This document shows, one piece after another, positions 11,950-23,227 of a DNA stretch of 64,000 nt. The DNA comes from Nigrospora sphaerica (lineage: Eukaryota > Ascomycota > Sordariomycetes > Amphisphaeriales > Apiosporaceae): the NCBI GenBank assembly GCA_018287875.1, contig JAGVVL010000017.1, forward strand, positions 2,046,001 to 2,110,000. Direction: 5' to 3'. Position 1 is the first letter of the stretch; the number at the start of each line of letters is the position of its first letter. A program made the translations under genes and the position numbers. The notes under the pieces were generated by a model. The model was not told the DNA's origin, did not search any database, and saw nothing but the letters and a program-made list of their open reading frames with translations.

Positions 11950-13679
11950 ATGGCTTCAACCACGGCGGCCAATCGGCGCTGGGCCGCCCGCGAGGACTGG
12001 GAGCGCCACCGTCCCCTCATCACGCGGCTGTACATCGCCGAGCACCGGCCGCTGGCCGAGGTCATTGAAATTCTGAGCCTGGAGCACGACTTTTTCGCAA
12101 CGTAGGTGCACCACCCGGCACCCGGATACCCCGGTCGCCTCGCCCGACCTTCCCGAAGGAGAACGCCGTTTACTGATGGGCCCTCATGCAGCGCGAGGAT
12201 GTTCAAGGCAAGTCGTCGATGCGACTGGTTCCTGCTTTCGCTTCTGCCCATGCTGCAGTGGCGCGCATCTTGCTAACGGTTCCCGTCCAGTAAGCTAGCT
12301 CTGCCTATACCCCCACGCTGGGTGTCTCTGATCTGCAGCTTCCGTATCGTTATCCCCCCCCCCCCCCATGGCCAGACCTATGCGACCCCTTCCCCCCCCC
12401 GAAAGTGACGGGTTTTCATTACTCATGACGCGCGTGTTTTTCTAGAGACCGCCTCCGTAGATGGGGCCTGTACAAGTACGCCACGACGAATCATTTGGAG
12501 CCCCAAGGCAGAAGGAAGAATGCCGCCAGTCGTGGCAAAGGCTCCCAAACTCCGACTTCGGCCGCCCCCAAGGCATTACCCCCCGAATCGCCACACACCA
12601 AATGCACGGCCGCGGCGTGTAGTACTCGGGACCCGGCCGCCCGGAAGACGGGCGACGGTGGTCCGCCCGGGGCGGGGCTCGTGCCCGTGGCTGCGCTGCC
12701 GCGGCCTTTAGCAGCGAGCGAGCACCGCACGTTCGAAGTCATCTTCCGACTGTTCCACAACCACATACGGGGGGACGGCGTGGTTTTCGACAGGTCGTAT
12801 TGGTCGCAGGAGACGAGCGCCTTCAGCCGCATTGCCGAGGCGTCGGCGCGGCAGCTGGACGCTCAAGACATGAAGGGTGGCTTCAAGTCGCTCGACCAGT
12901 GCTTCAGCCGGTTCCAGGACATGGTCGACTCGGCCGAGTACACCATCATCCCCATCTTCTTCATCGTGCTCGCGCGGCTGCCGGCCGAGGTGGGGCAGCT
13001 GCTCCTGCGGTTCGCGTCGCGCATGACGGCGATCCGGCTGCCGCGGGGACACCCGCTCGTGGGCATCCTCGACATGATCCGGCACAGCGGGCCGGGCGTG
13101 GTGCGCGAGAACTGCCACGCCATCGTGCGCGGCTTCTTCGCCGCCGTCGAGGACCGGCTCGGCATCGCCAACGAGAACGCCATGCTGCTCGAGACCAACG
13201 GGCTCGACATGATGCACTACATCGACATGCGCGCCGGCGTCACGGCCCCGCGCGCCGGCCTCGAGGCCCGCATGCGCTGCATCAACGACCGCCTCGCCCG
13301 CTTCGGCTACTGGGCCTCGGCCCAGTGGGGCCGCCTCAACTACGGCTACCTCTGCCTCCGCGAGCGCCGCTACGCCGACGCCTGCGCCATCGCCGACGCC
13401 GTCATCCGCTGGGCCGACGCCCACCGCGACGACGAGCACTTCCCCAAGCTCATGCGCGCCTCCTTCCACCTCAAGTGGCGCGTCGAGGACTACACCGGCT
13501 CTCTTGAGAGCTACGCCGCCGCCGCCGTCCGCTTTTGTCGCTTTTGCGTCTCGTCGGCCGAAGCAGACGACCATCGGAGGCTGGTCACGGCCATGGCCGA
13601 GATCAAGGCCTGGTATCAAGACAAAGGAGTACCAGAACTGGCCAAGACCGTGTTGGACGAGGCTGTGAGACCACTTTAA
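11950..13679 (+). CDS. Clr5-domain protein, likely regulator; second junction unresolved
   Basis: Exon 1 (11950-12101) encodes NRRWAAREDWERHRPLITRLY...VIEILSLEHDFFAT, an N-terminal Clr5 domain (fungal DNA-binding-like domain named after S. pombe Clr5). Intron 1 is GTAGGT...ATGCAG. Exon 2 (from 12192) adds ARMFK. The large last exon (about 12446-13679) resumes with RLRRWGLYKYATTNHLE, completing the Clr5 motif, then a basic linker and about 300 residues of alpha-helical repeat-like sequence. Exon 2 is followed by a consensus GC donor (AAG|GCAAGT at 12208), but joining it to the TCTAG acceptor at 12445 is out of phase. A weak GT donor at 12212 with the acceptor after 12447 keeps frame but adds a residue. 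The intron contains 14 consecutive C bases. Transcriptional role inferred only from the domain. Confidence 0.72.
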
Positions 13680-14186
13680 TGCTTTAATTTCTGGGTATTA
13701 TATGAATTTCGGAACGAACAAGCGGACCACGAGGGCCTATCTGCCCAGTGCCGTGTCATGCTGTCTTGGCTACCAAACTTGTATCCATTTCCCCCTTCCT
13801 CCGAGCAAACCGCTATCCATAGGTCTCCTCGGCAGCGCTGGCCATTGCCGTTCGGTGGCACAAAAACGATAAGCCGTGTAGGAGCGTTCCCAGCCTCGCC
13901 ACTTTGCTTGGAATTGGCGTGAGACGGGCGTCGGCATCAAGTTGTAGACATCAGGCAACGCATCCTGCTCCTCGACCCGTATTATGCCCGCGACCCGGTG
14001 GACCAGTATGTTGGACGGAGCCAATATGCAGCTTTTTTGCGGCCGTGTTGGGGCGGCGAGCAACCGGGGGGTTGGGACGACGGGGCGGTGGACGACCAGG
14101 GAATCGAACATACGAACAAGCCGTTCTGCGGCTGCTGGCGGTGATATCGCCCGGTCGTATCCACACGGACAGGCACGGGAGCTTTT
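13680..14186. other. Convergent intergenic spacer
   Basis: About 500 bp between the Clr5 gene (+) and the small coiled-coil gene (-). Overlapping open frames on both strands lack protein character. Confidence 0.6.
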
Positions 14187-14531
14187 TCAAGAAGGCGTCG
14201 TCGTATTGGTCTTCTCGCCGATCCACTTGGGCTGCTTGAAGCCGTCGTGCTTCACGGGCGCTGCGCTCGCCGCGTCGGCATTATTTCGAACCTGGGCCCT
14301 ATTTTCCTCGTACTGGTCCATGAGTTTTCGAAAATGCTCCTGTCGCTTCTCAGCATAAAATTTAGCCTCGACTTCTCGCAGCTGCCGGAGGTATTCGCAA
14401 ATCCTCACCTCGAGGCCGCCTGAAATACCCTCTTGGGGCGGCTCTCCAACCGAAGGGCCGGAGAAGGCCCCAGATCGAGGGCGGGTGGTCTGGCCGCCGT
14501 TCTCTTTTGTGTTGTTCTTTGGCTTCTCCAT
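14187..14531 (-). CDS. Small coiled-coil protein
   Basis: Single exon, 114 aa. The N-terminus is a disordered, charged segment (MEKPKNNTKENGG...). The centre is a strongly helical heptad-like stretch, LEVRICEYLRQLREVEAKFYAEKRQ... to about residue 82, and the tail contains FKQPKWIGEK. Composition and the clean start/stop suggest a true gene rather than a chance frame, but no family is recognised. It could be a subunit of a larger complex; that is only a guess from size and coiled coil. Confidence 0.55.
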   Translation of the reverse strand: MEKPKNNTKENGGQTTRPRSGAFSGPSVGEPPQEGISGGLEVRICEYLRQLREVEAKFYAEKRQEHFRKLMDQYEENRAQVRNNADAASAAPVKHDGFKQPKWIGEKTNTTTPS

Positions 14532-16457
14532 CGTGACGAAAGTGCGACTCGCGAAGTTAAATATTTCGTGTCGTAAGTCGAGTTATTACCGCGGAACGGG
14601 TGATGGACCAGTGCAGAGAGAGTTGCCAGGGGGTTGAGTCAAAATCAAGTCAGAGGAGGACGAAGCTTCTGTTTTATATTGGCTTTGGTGGGAGGGCGCG
14701 TTTTTTGGGATAGCAGCATTGTGCCTTCCATCCAATTATTCACTTCCCTCAGCCGTTGCTCCTTGATGAGGTACCTCGTATTGAATCAGCTTCCTTTAAT
14801 TTTTTCCAGCCAAATCGATACAGTCAAACTCGACAGCATAAAACCATGTCCATTTAGTAGGAATCTCACTTATGGCAATTATTTTCAGCTTGCATCTGCC
14901 GCTGTTTTTGGCCCCCTGCAGTGAATCCGATCAAGGGCGCGTATTGTCCAAGGTAGCAGTAAGGGACGGCCAGGGCAGCCGTTAGCAAGGACAACACTCA
15001 ACCTTCGGCCGACTTTGATACGCCAGAAGTATACTGTTGTCACTTTTGTTGGGGTATGGGCTAGGTTGCCGAGGCGCGCCGTAGCGTGTGCCGAGGCGCG
15101 CCGACTTCCTGATTAGGGTATATAACGCCAAATCGCCTCAACCTAGATGCACTTGGTGCTATCCCAATCCCAATGAGTCGTGATCTTATTATTTAAGAGA
15201 GAAGGGAAGGGAGAAGCTGGAGCATGATTCCGTCTCGAATGAGTAGTTGTTCTGTTCTGCACCCTACAGCCGGTTGTGTGCAACGAGATAATGTGTAGTA
15301 TGCACCACATCGAACACACTTCTAGCATCTGCGGTTATAGACAAGTACTCGACTTGGGCGTTTCTGTGGCGCAGCCGATTTTTGATGATTGATCCTTGAT
15401 AACAGATATAAATTTCGCGGTGCTTCATTTGAAGTTATTCTTTAGTCCTTATTGAATGAAGGCGCGGGTGAGAGAGATGATTGACGAAAAAAGGAAGAAA
15501 AGAGAATGCCGAAGCAGGGAGGAGACTCTCTCTATGTGTACGTGCACGTGACCAATGGGTGAGACCAAGTCTTCCAAAAGTTATGGATGTCGAGTAGGTA
15601 GGCATAGGTGGGAAGTAGAACTGACCGTTCTATGATATTGTCAGGTGAAGTCAGATGTTACAAGCCTGCTTGTTCTAGAACTGCTACACAGTAGCTAATG
15701 AACATTACCCTTCACCTTTCCTGGATTCAAGTGTAGGAGGGCATCAATACCAACATGCCTGCTGCCAGGTTCCGCATCGTCCACTTCCTCGCGTCGAGGT
15801 TGACGATCAACAAAGAGGCCTTGATCATGGGTGGTCGTCTGCTGCCACCTCGACCCTGTAGCTTGAATCGCCTTTTGTTCGAAACTGAAAGGTTTGAAGG
15901 TCGTTTACCAGGCCGGCATTGTCAATCGATGATTATTAGAATCCCAAGAAGCACTTAGTGAGCCTGGGCCCCTTCAATCATCACAGTGAGGATTCCTCGG
16001 AAAGGTTCTCGGAAATGATGAAAGTGTCCATTAGAGGTCCCACGGAGCCAGCAACAGAATTCAAAGAGAAATTATTGAAGTGTTTGTACGCGATCGAACA
16101 GTTGGCTTCTAATCCTTTCGACGCCTCACCACGGCCGACCCCTAAGCGAAACCCCCGGCGTCTTCTAAAAGCAAAAGTGCTGGCTACCCGATCTTGGAGC
16201 ATTGTACCGAACACCCTCAAGAACAACTTTGATATGGAGTCACTATACTCCGCTCTCTCAGAAAGAGGGCTGGGGTGGTGGGGGGCAGGGTGATGTTGCA
16301 CTATGGGGGTCTTGGTTCATGAGCTTCTACTAAACACCTCTTATTTCATGGGCTTCACGCCGTCAAAGATAAGTACCGGGAGATAGCCTTGATACTTGCC
16401 AACCCGTCCTGCGAAAACGTCCCGGCAGACCGTCACAAACCAACGTGACCTCTTTCA
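14532..16457. other. AT-rich intergenic region
   Basis: Nearly 2 kb that is AT-richer than the flanks, with homopolymer-rich stretches (14790-14900, 15380-15520). A perfect 15-bp direct repeat, TGCCGAGGCGCGCCG, occurs at 15067-15081 and 15089-15103. The only open frame worth noting is at 15958-16293 and is listed separately. Confidence 0.6.
15958..16293 (+). CDS. Doubtful ORF, 111 aa
   Basis: Open frame beginning MSLGPFNHHSEDSSERFSEM with a helical, basic centre (KLLKCLYAIEQLASN, KRNPRRLLKAKV). The amino-acid composition is protein-like, yet there is no recognised domain, the surrounding DNA is AT-rich and gene-poor, and no promoter or intron supports it. It may be a fragment of a decayed gene or a chance frame. 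Confidence 0.2.
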   Translation: MSLGPFNHHSEDSSERFSEMMKVSIRGPTEPATEFKEKLLKCLYAIEQLASNPFDASPRPTPKRNPRRLLKAKVLATRSWSIVPNTLKNNFDMESLYSALSERGLGWWGAG

Positions 16458-18188
16458 TCATCCAATTAAAGAGCAAGAAGCCGCGTATACATCTGGCTTA
16501 GCGAGCTCCATATCAGGAGAGCCATGATGCGCTAAGAGAGCCAACGACTCGGCGTCCGGGTCGAAATTTGGCCAACCGGCATTTCCCAACCCCTTGACTG
16601 GGTCGCGGGCAAAATCAGCCCACAGACGTCGCATCAAGCTTTGCGTTTTGGCCTCCGACTCGCTCCTCGACAGTCCGCTGACGGCTTCTGAGTTTCCAAA
16701 TACCATCTGCAACTCAGTGCCATGATACGCGCCGCTGTTAGGGTACAGCCTGACGTTCTCCCAGTCGCCAAAGTATCGGTATTGCCAAACCGGAACTCCG
16801 GCTGCGCGGCGGGTTAGAGCCTGCTGGTGGTTTGGGCAAGTGAAGGTGGTCAACAAGAACTCGTCGCCCTGCATTTCGGTCACGTTGATGCCACGTCCGT
16901 ATGCTGGTATCACATAATACCCTTGTTCGTGCTCGTTGTTCCCGAGGACGAATGGCTGTGGTAGAAGTAAACGTCAGTGTCACGGCGCCGTCAAAAGCCT
17001 TTTGGGTACTAGGGCATACATAGTACTTACAAGTCGCGCAAACTGGCCAGTCCTGGAGCGCTCTGCGTAATCAGAGAAGACGGTCTCACTATCGACCTTC
17101 GGATAAAAGGGCGGAGTCGAGCGTACAGGGCTACCGCCCGCCGTTGCCGGGAGCCTCGAAGCGGCCTGGAGAATGTCGGACCAACTTCGTGTGCGCATGC
17201 AATCCAAGGTACCGGCGTCTGATCCGCATCCCAAGGCTTGGGTGACGTTGTACCAGTTGCTGACCTGCCGGTCGGGATCGTTGAGCGGGAAGCTGAGGGC
17301 GTTGCCTGAGTGAGAAATGAGCCCGCTGACAATGGGGTCTTCTCGGTGTGCGTACGCCCAGTAGTCTACCGCCACGCCGCCCGACGACTGTCCGAATATG
17401 ACGATGCGGGATGGGTCGCCTCCGAAGTTCGCGATGTTGTCACGCACCCATTCCACGGCCACGCGCTGGTCTCGGAGGCCGAGGTTCTGCGTCGTCTCGG
17501 GGCCTCCGGGAAAGCCAAAGATGTTGAGTCGGTAGGTAAGCGTCACAACGACGACATTCTCTTCGCCGGCCAAGGCTTGGCCGTCGTAGAAAGGACTGTT
17601 GGTGTTCCCGAGGGCGAAACGTCCGCCGTGAAAGAAAATGAGCACAGGCTGGAGCTTGTCGCCGATGCCGAAAGGCTGAGTCCAGATGTTGAGGGTTAGG
17701 CAATCCTCGCTTTGGGCTGTTCCCGAACCACCCGCGAAGTAATCGATTATTTGCTGCGCTTGGGGTGTGAAGCCGGGATACTTAACCGATGGCGACCGGG
17801 TTTGCGGGCAATCACTGCGGACATAATGAGCGACTGTCTGTGGAGGGCATGCTCAACATGGCGTGGTAAACCTACAATCCCTATGGTGATGGGAGATTAG
17901 CGATGAACATCAGGCCAGCTTCGTATGAATTACCCATTGAGACGCATTGTGTAAGTCATTCGATTTGCCGTATTTCACTGGTGAAGCAAACCGCAGGTGG
18001 TCAAGTGGGGGCTGTGCGTAAGGGATGCCCAGAAACTCGATCACATTGCTTCTGTTCGGCGCCTCATGTCCTATTATCAACCCATTGGTCGTCTGTACTA
18101 CCCTTTCAGTGAACGAAAGTGCACATGTCTGCTTGAAACGTGCTAGTCCAAGAAGACAGGCAAGGAAGGCCACCGACAGCCGGGACAT
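16458..18188 (-). CDS. Secreted type-B carboxylesterase/lipase
   Basis: Three exons: 18188-17934, 17837-17031 and 16955-16458, joined by GTAATT...CCACAG and GTAAGT...CCACAG introns with fitting phases; 519 aa. The N-terminal signal peptide is MSRLSVAFLACLLGLARFKQTCA. Carboxylesterase type-B features: GIPYAQPPLDHLRF, SEDCLTLNIWTQP, oxyanion-hole FFHGGRF, nucleophile elbow FGQSSGG (catalytic Ser in GQS), and PFVLGNNEHEQGYY plus AYHGTELQMVFGN (likely catalytic His). It should hydrolyse carboxylic esters outside the cell; substrate unknown. Introns interrupt the alpha/beta fold at positions typical of fungal relatives. All triad candidates appear present. Confidence 0.9.
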
Positions 18189-19366
18189 GGTCAAAGAACC
18201 CGAAACTAGGAGTGCGAGTTTCTTACAGGCGATGTAAAGAGCTACGAACCACGCTACGTGAATGACCCATCACGATTTACTCAAGTATCTATAGTCGCGC
18301 TAGATGGTGAGATGAAGCCAGTGGTGAGGGGGCTGGTGACATCAGGCGGGGTTCAAACGCCTGCCGTCGGTGTTTGTCCTTCCAATCTGAGATTAGTCGC
18401 TATTGATTTTTATGTGAGGCTTCTCTCCACGATGCTACACCAGAATCCTCAAGGATACCTGGTTAGTCGCCGGTGAGAACACGACGGAGCGAGCCAACAA
18501 GGCGCTTCGTGTTGAAAATGCATTGCATACTTCTTCGAGTACCGATAACGTCCCAGGGTCTCTCATTACAACCCACCCAAGCTGCTTGTTAACCGGGAAA
18601 AATTGCATTTACTAGTATGAAAAGCCAGTGACTGTGCTGCCAGCCCCTGTACAAGTAAGTACTTCTATCCCCCCATCTGCGGCTTACACGGTGCGCCTTA
18701 CACATCTATAGTACGGTGGCACAAACCTCGTAACGTGACATAACAGCTCCTGACCGAGTCGATTTTTGACCTCGGAAATGGCCTAATGAGAATCGCAGTG
18801 CTCAAGAACGTAAGTACTTCTTAGGTTTCCTCGGTTTGCTAAAGAAGCCTATCAGAATGATGTATGTAATTTTAGGAAAGCTTCCATTACAATGACAGTA
18901 GTTTGAACTGCTTCACGTTACTGACAGCAGGAGCTCCCACTGGAACCCCAAAGGGCACCACACGAAATACGAAGGCTTCTTGCAGCCCCGTCTCTTTTCC
19001 AGCCGATGTATCGTGACAAAATTTTCGCTTGTGCCCAACTGCTTTAACAAGGAAAACCAGCCGCACAGACTGCAGCTCTTTATCTCACCTTGTGCTACTA
19101 ACTGCCCAAGCCGGCCAGTGATAAAGAATCTGTTTGCAGTTGAATGAATTGCTACACGTTATATACTTGCGAACAATACCAATGTCACAAGCCACTATTT
19201 CCCGTATTAATACGATCTAGTTAGGCAGAGCGATCTGGCAAATACTTTTAAATAAAATACCGAATCCTATAAATACCACTCCTCTCGCTGAGTCCGGCAG
19301 CTCCTGAATTGTTACGACGTTCCCATATCAGCCCACGAGTCTTGATACGCACCAACCAGTTATATC
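18189..19366. other. AT-rich intergenic region
   Basis: About 1.2 kb with no supported gene. Several short GTAAGTACTT-like strings occur (near 18653 and 18809) without coding exons beside them, and AT content rises near 19130-19280. The region carries the divergent promoters of the esterase (-) and the kinase-like gene (+). Confidence 0.6.
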
Positions 19367-20287
19367 ATGGCCGCAAACAGCGCCCCTGCCGGGGCAGGAG
19401 TCGAGCTGACGATACTCGCCGTAAGCGTGTGGACGTTCGAGGGCCCTTGGTTGAGAATTTGTGTCGATAAAGGGACTATCGTCTACGCGTTGGTGGATCC
19501 GGACGTTTACCCTCGCGGCTGGCAGCACGAGAACGTGGAACATGCACCCCCAATCGAGCTTCCGTTCTTCGCCAAAGAATGGATCGGCCATTGGAATGTG
19601 TTTAGGATATCTCGGAACCCAACGGGAATCTACTTCAGCGCGACTGCCCGCATGACGTTCCGCGAGATCGGCACCTATGCCCACATGCCAACATACGAGT
19701 ATCTTGCGCTCGAAAGGGATTGCCTGTTACACAAAGGTATCAGGTGGACTTACAACGACCGACTGGCCGTCGTCAAGAGTCCCGTGGGCTCGGAAGGTAA
19801 GCCGATCTGGGGCACGCCGCTGGCACTGATGAAGATAGTGCCTTTCCCCGGTGAACTATTCGGGGGATTCGAGCTTGCCAAGCGTATGGATGTTGAGATA
19901 AGGGCGCATGCGAGAGCTGCGATTCATGAGTGTGCGCCGAGTTTCATTGGGCTCGTGGTCGAGACGAGCCGCGTGATAGGTTATCTCAGCGAGTTCCTGC
20001 CGAAGGCCAGAAACTTCCGAGAACTCGGCCACGAGCTGAGCAGGACAGACTTCCATGCCGTTTCGCACCTGCTGGAAAGACTCCACGCAACTGGAATAGT
20101 CCACAATGATCTCCATCCTGGTAACATACTGCGAGATGCGGATGGAACCGTGGTGCTGGTTGACTTCGAGATGGCCTCCACCAGGGATGAATGCAATAAC
20201 CCTGAGCAGTTCAATGCCTACGCGCGGTGGGAAACTCAGTTCCTCCGAGATAGCCTACAAGGACCTGCCGCGAGAGCACTGTCATAA
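19367..20287 (+). CDS. Protein kinase-like protein
   Basis: Single exon, 306 aa. The C-terminal half carries a kinase/aminoglycoside-phosphotransferase-type catalytic core: GIVHNDLHPGNILRD (catalytic loop, HND in place of HRD) and VVLVDFEMAS (DFE in place of DFG). The metal-binding Asn is kept in GNIL. A candidate ATP-binding lysine lies in LALMKIVPF. The N-terminal 130 residues are unlike a normal kinase lobe and are rich in aromatic residues. It resembles fungal-specific kinase-like proteins often found in variable regions. Phosphotransfer activity is plausible because D, N and D are present, but the substrate is unknown. Confidence 0.75.
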   Translation: MAANSAPAGAGVELTILAVSVWTFEGPWLRICVDKGTIVYALVDPDVYPRGWQHENVEHAPPIELPFFAKEWIGHWNVFRISRNPTGIYFSATARMTFREIGTYAHMPTYEYLALERDCLLHKGIRWTYNDRLAVVKSPVGSEGKPIWGTPLALMKIVPFPGELFGGFELAKRMDVEIRAHARAAIHECAPSFIGLVVETSRVIGYLSEFLPKARNFRELGHELSRTDFHAVSHLLERLHATGIVHNDLHPGNILRDADGTVVLVDFEMASTRDECNNPEQFNAYARWETQFLRDSLQGPAARALS

Positions 20288-20788
20288 GTGCTATAGGGGA
20301 ATTCCTAGGCGTTTCGCTACCACAACCCAGACGGTGATTTCTTGCTCATCTCCCCATGGTGTTTCCTTTCGCAGCCTCACACTCTGGGACAACATCTTGA
20401 TGGTTAAGAGGTCCACGTAGTTACGCATCTCAGTATATTCGCATTATCATTCTATTTGTTAACGGTGTCATTGGTAAGCCCTGCTGTCAGGATTTACACA
20501 ATGAATAGGTTTCAATAATGTGAGAATGCCATCATGGTACCGTTGCACGAACAAAGAAGATTGGGATGCATACACTGAAAAAACCCCTTTGTTCCGCATA
20601 GTCATAAGAAGATACGGCCAGGCGCTACCGTCCTGAGGAATAATCTATGGAGACAAATTTCAAATCCCATATCGGCGAAGACCAAGCCCGGGACGGCCTC
20701 TGAAGCAAGCCCACCAGTGAGGGAGGCCGTCCGGTATCCCTATAGCCCATTGAAACGCCAAGAGCACTTCCTACGCCCCAGCGAAAAT
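20288..20788. other. Intergenic spacer
   Basis: About 500 bp, AT-rich, no coding evidence; expected 3' UTR of the kinase-like gene and promoter of the zinc-finger locus. Confidence 0.6.
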
Positions 20789-21316
20789 ATGCCTCGTGGG
20801 CGTGGTGGCCGAGGCGGCAATGGCCACAACTACCAGGGCTCCAGCCATTTGTACATCCCGTACTCCAAGCGGGTACAGCCGACGGTCGTGCCAACTCCAA
20901 CTCGCTGGCAGTCCGAAAAGCCCATCTGTCGCTTGTTCTAGCGCGGATAGTGCGGTAGGGGCGAGAAGTGCAGCTTCAGGCACCCGACCGATCGGAAGGG
21001 CGTCTTCGATACCCTAACTGGGGAGGCGAGCCCCTTCGTGGCGGCACAGAAACCAATGCAGGATGGTCTCCCGTACGACCTCGGAGAATTCGGTGGCAAG
21101 CCCACGGCTGGAGTCCCGCCCGACCCATCCGTCACGTCGAGCGCTGGTGAGGACGTCCACATGTGCGATTGTAACGGCACCGACGCCCGGGAGTTGGCCA
21201 AGCTAAGAGGGCATTTGGCCACGGCGAAGCGATTCATCGAGAAATTATGCGAGGGGGACGAAACACTGGCAAGCCGAGCACTCGCCATGGCTATCTATTA
21301 TGATTTGGAATTTTAG
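20789..21316 (+). pseudogene. CCCH zinc-finger gene interrupted by two in-frame TAG codons
   Basis: One frame runs from ATG 20789 to the stop at 21316 (176 codons) but is broken at TAG 20939-20941 and TAG 20948-20950. The first part is MPRGRGGRGGNGHNYQ... ending in EKPICRLF. Reading the same frame across the stops gives Cys (20927), Cys (20951), Cys (20969) and His (20981) spaced C-x7-C-x5-C-x3-H, a textbook CCCH RNA-binding finger (GRGEKCSFRH). A C-terminal helical part (ARELAKLRGHLATAKRFIEKL) ends DLEF. No GT donor lies between the stops, so splicing cannot remove them. Both stops sit where CAG (Gln) would fit, consistent with C-to-T mutation. Likely a recently inactivated gene; stop readthrough is the alternative. 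Confidence 0.7.
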
Positions 21317-21502
21317 CCGACGGGGTCGTATCGCCCGAGCCCACTGATAGAAAGATGAAATTGTCGATAGGCATCAAACGACAACAATCAGGGGGCTCGC
21401 TTCCAAGTCTAGTGGGTGCTACTATGGGAGAAGCTTCTACTTTCGTCCATGAGAAGTTTCAACAGCACCCGTTCTTCGCTTGCGGTTCGCCACGCGGGCC
21501 AT

Positions 21503-22434
21503 CTAAAACACCGAAGGCATGGTGGTCAACCTGCCGCCGTCCGTCACGATGACGGTACCATCGCAGTAGGCACCCGCCCTGGAGGCAAGGTAGAGGATGG
21601 CGCCGGCCATGTCCTGCTCGTCGCCGATGCGGTCCAGCGGGATGGCGTCTTTGGAGACGAGGCCCTGCTGGGCCAGGATCGGGGCCGACATTTCGCTCGG
21701 GTACAGGCCGGGGCAGATGATGTTGGCGCGAATGTCCCAGATGGGCAGCGTGGTCGACAGCTGCTTCATCAAGTGGGTGCAGGCCGCCTTGGACGCGCCG
21801 TAGGCCCATCCGCCGGTTGGGATTTTGTTGAAGCCGGCGATGCTGCTCGTGGTGAGCACCTGCGACTTCTGCCACAGGTTCCCCTTCTTATTACCGGCGT
21901 CGAGTAGACGCAGGAAGGACAATGTCGTGAACCACACGGCCGAGACGTTGACGGCAAAAGTCGACGTGTAAAACTCCATGGAGACGTCCAGGTGCTCGTC
22001 CACGAAAGCGTCGAGGGACGTGTCCTTGTTCGGCCGCGTGCACAGCGGACCGCCGATGCCCGAGTTGCACACGAGCAGGTTGACATAGCCGACCTCCTCC
22101 TGGACCTTGGCAGCGGCGGCCTTGAGACTGTCCTTCGAAGTCACATCGCACTGGATCGGTACGACGGACGACTTGCCAATCGTCTTGACGGCATCGTTGA
22201 GGGCCTCGACTCGTCTGCCGAGGATGTAGACCTTCTCGGCGCCGTTGTCCGCCAAGGCTCTGGCCATCATCAGGCCGATTCCTGCCGCGCTGTCAGTCTC
22301 GGTCATGCGGGAGCTACCGAGTTGAGCTCGGACGAACCGGTGCCACCGCCAGTAATCACCGCCACCATGCCATTGACGTTGAACATGTCTCCAGCCGCGA
22401 CGGAGCCGGGACCTCCGCTGTTTGACGAAGCCAT
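21503..22434 (-). CDS. Short-chain dehydrogenase/reductase
   Basis: Two exons: 22434-22338 and 22281-21503. The 56-nt intron (GTTCGT...GGCAG) splits the glycine-rich motif itself, giving VITGGGTG-IG (TGxxxGxG, Rossmann NAD(P) site) only after splicing; 291 aa. Other SDR motifs: CDVTSKDSL, NSGIGG (NNAG-like), Ser in TTSSIAGFN, YGASK (YxxxK catalytic pair) and NIICPGLYPSEM. It should be a cytosolic NAD(P)-dependent oxidoreductase; substrate unknown. The C-terminus VTDGGRL is typical of the family. It lies between the broken zinc-finger gene and the TIR element. Confidence 0.9.
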
Positions 22435-22962
22435 CGGGACGGATTGATTTCACGACGTAATCTGTATGAACTAGTCTGAGGATAGGGAAGCCGGTAGGTC
22501 TAAAGACGAGTTGTTCGTAATTTGTACCCGAAGGCTATGACTACGGGTGGCAGTCGGAGAGGGGCTCGTGGACTGCCGTAGTGGACTCCGAACCGGCACC
22601 CTTGACTCAGAAACGATGAAGTCACCTACCTGATCCAGGTATCCGTGGACCCATTAGACTTCCCGCTAATGTTGCATCCCTCCCCCAAAGCAGATTCCAC
22701 TGTGACCGGCGAACCAGTCAGCAAGTGACGCCTGTGCAGTCGTTGAGGGGACAAGGATTGTGACCCGCCGGGAACCAGTGGAATCGATCTTTAGTATGTA
22801 CAACTGTGTACATCATGTACATACATGACTTGCCTACCCATCGTAATCAGCGGAGCGGCGGCCGCCAGGGGTGCGAATGCGCTGGCCTTTTTCAGACCGA
22901 ATGGCCCCGAATGGGGAACCCTTGTAGATTTCAATAGATCGTAGGGAGTGCCGAGGCAGATC

Positions 22963-22993
22963 TATCTCTACAGGCTGAGAAAATGGCGATTTT
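22963..22993 (+). repeat. Left terminal inverted repeat
   Basis: 31 nt, exact reverse complement of 23706-23736. Confidence 0.85.
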
Positions 22994-23227
22994 GGCTGAG
23001 CTCTAATTGATCCAATCAGTGGACGCGTATTAAGGTCCGGGGGCTGGAGAGTACTTACGCCACACTAAAAGTACATGAGGAAACGGTAATACTTGGTCTC
23101 TAGGGATAGGGGTCTGTCGCCAGCCACGGAGCGCCTAGTGGAGCGCTTGCCCTCACGATAATTAGCATGGTGTTGAGCCTGGTGTTGAGCCTACGCCTAC
23201 GTCTTTACTGGCAGCTGCGGCTAGACC

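Noticed and set aside
12708..13619. Antisense 303-aa frame over the Clr5 gene
   Set aside because: Val/Gly/Ala/Asp/His-rich shadow of GC-rich third positions; no motif.
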